From positions 1-64,000 of the forward strand of contig NZ_LAYY01000003.1 in NCBI RefSeq assembly GCF_000986785.1: DNA of 64,000 nucleotides, given 5' to 3'. How positions within the stretch are numbered: the stretch's first letter is position 1; each line of letters opens with the position of its first letter. Below, in pieces: positions 61,746 to 64,000 of the stretch. The translations under genes and the position numbers were made by a program. The notes below the pieces were generated by a model. It saw only the letters and a list, made by a program, of their open reading frames with translations. It was not told where the DNA came from and did no database searches. The stretch comes from Mesobacillus campisalis. Its GTDB lineage: Bacteria > Bacillota > Bacilli > Bacillales > Cytobacillaceae.

Positions 61746-62245
61746 TACGGTGACACCACAATCCGTTTATCGTCCTCTTCCGGTTCGAAAATGGTGCCGT
61801 CATGCTTGTATTTTTTTAGAATGAAATGAGTCGTTGTGGAGATGACAGAATCAAGTGTGGAAAGCTTTTGCGATACAAATCTTGCAACATCATTCATCGA
61901 CTTTCCTTCAATGATGACGGACAGGTCATAGGCGCCTGACATAAGGTACACGGATTTCACTTCCGGAAAGCGGTAGATCCTCTTGGCAATGTCATCAAAT
62001 CCAACGCCTCGCTTCGGAGTGACTTTGACATCAATCATTGCCGTCACCCCTTCATGACCCTCGATTTTAGACCAGTCGATCACCGAGGTATACCTGACAA
62101 TCACCTTGAGCTGCTCCAGTTTTCTCAGGATTTCTTCTGTTTCTTCTATTGCAAGGCCAGACATGGCGGCAAGGTCCTCATTGGAGATTCGCGAATTCTT
62201 TTCAACAATTTCTACAACTTCTAATTCCTTGGCAGTGAGCTGCAT
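61745..62245 (-). CDS. alaR: Lrp/AsnC-family regulator AlaR
   Basis: This 166-residue regulator has an N-terminal HTH (about 5-55; ISNEDLAAMSGLAIEETEEIL) and an AsnC ligand domain (about 65-150). The length equals that of B. subtilis AlaR. The ATG at 62245 has GAGGAGG; the frame extends to 62272. It is first in the alaR-alaT operon and activates it. It is divergent from yugF. Confidence 0.92.
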   Translation of the reverse strand: MQLTAKELEVVEIVEKNSRISNEDLAAMSGLAIEETEEILRKLEQLKVIVRYTSVIDWSKIEGHEGVTAMIDVKVTPKRGVGFDDIAKRIYRFPEVKSVYLMSGAYDLSVIIEGKSMNDVARFVSQKLSTLDSVISTTTHFILKKYKHDGTIFEPEEDDKRIVVSP

Positions 62246-62420
62246 AAAATCCTCCTCAGCTTTAAAATACAATTATTATATCAAAATTGTCTGAAAGAGC
62301 GATAGCAGGAGATTATGGATATTTATCCTTTTTCCTGGTCCGATAGCAAGGATTACTGCAAGTGTAAATGAATGGAAATGGGGAAAAGTAAGGGATAGTT
62401 CATAATCAGGAGTGGTCAAA

Positions 62421-63269
62421 ATGGAAGCAAACAGCTTTGCAGCAAGCAAGACCGTGGCAGGAATCGACATTTATTACGAATATTATCAACACCCTGCCTC
62501 CAGGGATACGATTGTCCTTATCCATGGCTTTCTCTCCTCCCTCTTCAGCTTCAGGCATCTGGTACCGCTTTTAAAAGAGGACTACAGTGTGATAAGCGTC
62601 GACCTGCCTCCGTTTGGCAAAAGCGGGAAGAGAACAAGCTATGAATATTCCTATAAAAATCTGGCCAGGACACTTACCGAGCTAATGGACGGCCTGAACA
62701 TTTCTACATACACAGTGATTGGGCATTCAATGGGTGGCCAAATCGCGTTGAACATCCTCCGCCATTTTCCGGGCAAGGCCAGCAAAGCGGTACTCCTGTG
62801 CAGTTCCGGGTACCTGAAACCTGCTGGACGGGCATTGATGCTAAGCAGCCGTTTGCCATTATTCCACCTTTATGTCAAATATCACCTCGGGCGTTCGGGA
62901 GTGGAAAAAAACTTGAGGAATGTGGTCCATGACCATTCTTTGATTGATGATGAGATGAGGGAGGGGTATTTGGCACCCTTCATGGACAATGGGATTTTTA
63001 AGGGTTTGACAAGGATGATACGCGACAGGGAAGGAGACCTTCCACAGGAGGCACTTCGGCAGATCCAGACTCCTTGCCTTCTGATCTGGGGAGAACATGA
63101 CAAAGTCGTTCCATTAAGCGTCGGCAAACGCCTTGCGCGGGATCTTCCACAGGCAAACCTCATCGTCCTTGAAGATACAGGCCATCTCGTGCCTGAAGAA
63201 CGGCCCGAGGAAGTTGCCAGCCACATCCGGAAATTCATAGGAGAACCTCTTCAACAAACAAACAGATGA
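62421..63269 (+). CDS. yugF: alpha/beta hydrolase YugF-like
   Basis: The 282-residue hydrolase has the oxyanion region LIHGFLSS (33-40), nucleophile elbow GHSMGG (Ser103), the acid Asp in IWGEHDKVVP (about 228) and the His in DTGHLVPEE (about 256). The substrate is unknown. The ATG at 62421 follows AGGAG at eight bases; the GTG at 62412 overlaps that site. The order alaR-yugF-patB agrees with B. subtilis. Confidence 0.87.
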   Translation: MEANSFAASKTVAGIDIYYEYYQHPASRDTIVLIHGFLSSLFSFRHLVPLLKEDYSVISVDLPPFGKSGKRTSYEYSYKNLARTLTELMDGLNISTYTVIGHSMGGQIALNILRHFPGKASKAVLLCSSGYLKPAGRALMLSSRLPLFHLYVKYHLGRSGVEKNLRNVVHDHSLIDDEMREGYLAPFMDNGIFKGLTRMIRDREGDLPQEALRQIQTPCLLIWGEHDKVVPLSVGKRLARDLPQANLIVLEDTGHLVPEERPEEVASHIRKFIGEPLQQTNR

Positions 63270-63399
63270 CATTCATTCAGGATTTAAATAAGCCTCAAAT
63301 TCAGTCCTGGAATATCCATGACTGTATTTTTTCACTTTTTTGTTCATCTAATTTATCATGAAGATAGTGCAATTTATAATGACTTGGGATGGTGGAATA

Positions 63400-64000
63400 A
63401 TGGGAAGTTATGATTTCAATCAAAACATTGACAGGAAAAGTACGGCATCCGTTAAATGGGAGATGGTAAAGCAGGTTTTTGGCGAGGAAGATGTTCTTCC
63501 GATGTGGGTGGCAGATATGGATTTTCTCCCGCCCAGGGAGGTTGTAGAGGCCATAAAAAACCGTGTCGACCACGGTATTTATGGTTATACCTTTGTGCGC
63601 CAGGAGGCGGGCGAGGCTGTGGCCGGCTGGCAAAAGAAACGCCATGGCTGGGATATCGATCCCTCCTGGATTGTTTACAGCCCCGGCGTAGTGCCGACCA
63701 TCGCGCTCGCAATCCAGGCCTATACCGAACCGGGTGACAAGGTCATGCTGCAATCACCTGTTTATACGCCTTTCTTTGACATGGCAAAGGTTAATGGCAG
63801 GACGGTCGTCAACTCCCAGCTGAAGCTGATTGGTGACACCTATGAGATTGATTTCGAGGATTTTGAACAGCAGCTGAAGGATGGCGTAAAGCTTTTCCTT
63901 CTGTGCAATCCGCATAATCCGGGCGGCCGGGTGTGGCGGGAGGAAGAACTTATCAAAATCGGTGATTTGTGCCTGCAGTATGGATGCCTCATTCTGGCAG
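63400..64000 (+). CDS. patB: cystathionine beta-lyase PatB, 5' part (runs off the right edge)
   Basis: The 200 codons seen belong to the MalY/PatB type of PLP-dependent C-S lyases. VLPMWVADMDFLPP, VYSPGVVPTIALAI and LLCNPHNPGGRVW are present; the PLP Lys would lie past the edge. It releases sulfide and pyruvate from cystathionine or cysteine conjugates. The start is ATG with GGTGG six bases upstream. Confidence 0.93.
   Translation, partial: MGSYDFNQNIDRKSTASVKWEMVKQVFGEEDVLPMWVADMDFLPPREVVEAIKNRVDHGIYGYTFVRQEAGEAVAGWQKKRHGWDIDPSWIVYSPGVVPTIALAIQAYTEPGDKVMLQSPVYTPFFDMAKVNGRTVVNSQLKLIGDTYEIDFEDFEQQLKDGVKLFLLCNPHNPGGRVWREEELIKIGDLCLQYGCLILA

Overview
The window comes from an endospore-forming member of the Bacillaceae (Firmicutes). 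Three things support this: the 5' third of a Bacillus-type 16S rRNA gene at the left edge, a GerA-type spore germinant receptor operon, and extended synteny with Bacillus subtilis (yuaF-floT; yugO-yugN-pgi-yugJ-yuzA-yugI-alaT-alaR-yugF-patB). AGGAGG-type ribosome binding sites precede almost every gene, and GTG and TTG starts are common. I cannot name the species. The DNA looks chromosomal throughout: no phage, plasmid or insertion-sequence genes were seen.

Layout. 1-870: start of an rrn operon (minus strand) with tandem promoters. 0.9-9.2 kb: EamA exporter, MgtC-like protein, tRNA-Ala, a thioredoxin-fold lipoprotein interrupted by an in-frame UGA, a cold shock protein, DUF421 and CAP-domain proteins, TerC behind a yybP-ykoY (Mn2+) riboswitch, and DedA. 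8.4-11.7 kb: a two-component system with a frameshifted regulator, plus a secreted protein of unknown function. 11.8-13.3 kb: CatE-like dioxygenase and a thioesterase. 13.3-23.4 kb: a colinear glycolate-use block on the minus strand (GntR regulator, GlcE, GlcF, GlcD, malate synthase G, FAH-family hydrolase, LctP/GlcA permease). Together these genes would import glycolate, oxidise it to glyoxylate and condense it with acetyl-CoA to malate. 23.6-27 kb: FAD protein, tRNA-Ser, and an oxidative-stress pair (dps and katA, divergent, each with a PerR-like box). 27-29.8 kb: Fur-box-controlled siderophore ABC importer (yclNOP type) without its binding protein.

29.9-39.8 kb: lipoteichoic acid synthase, small zinc-ribbon protein, lactonase, HtrA protease beside a second two-component system, MFS exporter, DUF445 protein. 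40-46 kb: homologues of the B. cereus sigma-B activation module, RsbY (REC-PP2C), RsbM (CheR-type methyltransferase) and RsbK (CHASE3 hybrid kinase), with a ZIP metal transporter in between; a sigma-B-like promoter precedes rsbY. 46-47.1 kb: paired half-size chromate transporters. 47.2-50.2 kb: NfeD/flotillin pair with a sigma-W-like promoter, then a KtrC-type potassium regulator. 50.3-54.4 kb: gerA-B-C-type operon with an additional 57-codon fourth gene. 54.5-64 kb: the yug/ala/patB block, cut off inside patB.

The most interesting signal is at 3326-3838. A single in-frame UGA replaces the first cysteine of a CxxC redox motif (giving U-G-V-C) in an otherwise intact lipoprotein gene, and a hairpin with bacterial SECIS geometry starts a few bases downstream. 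This looks like an unannotated selenoprotein, although a simple nonsense mutation cannot be excluded from this window because no sel genes are present in it. Other points of note are a one-base frameshift in the 8.4-9.2 kb response regulator, three families of intergenic palindromic or dispersed repeats, and the probable fourth germinant receptor gene.
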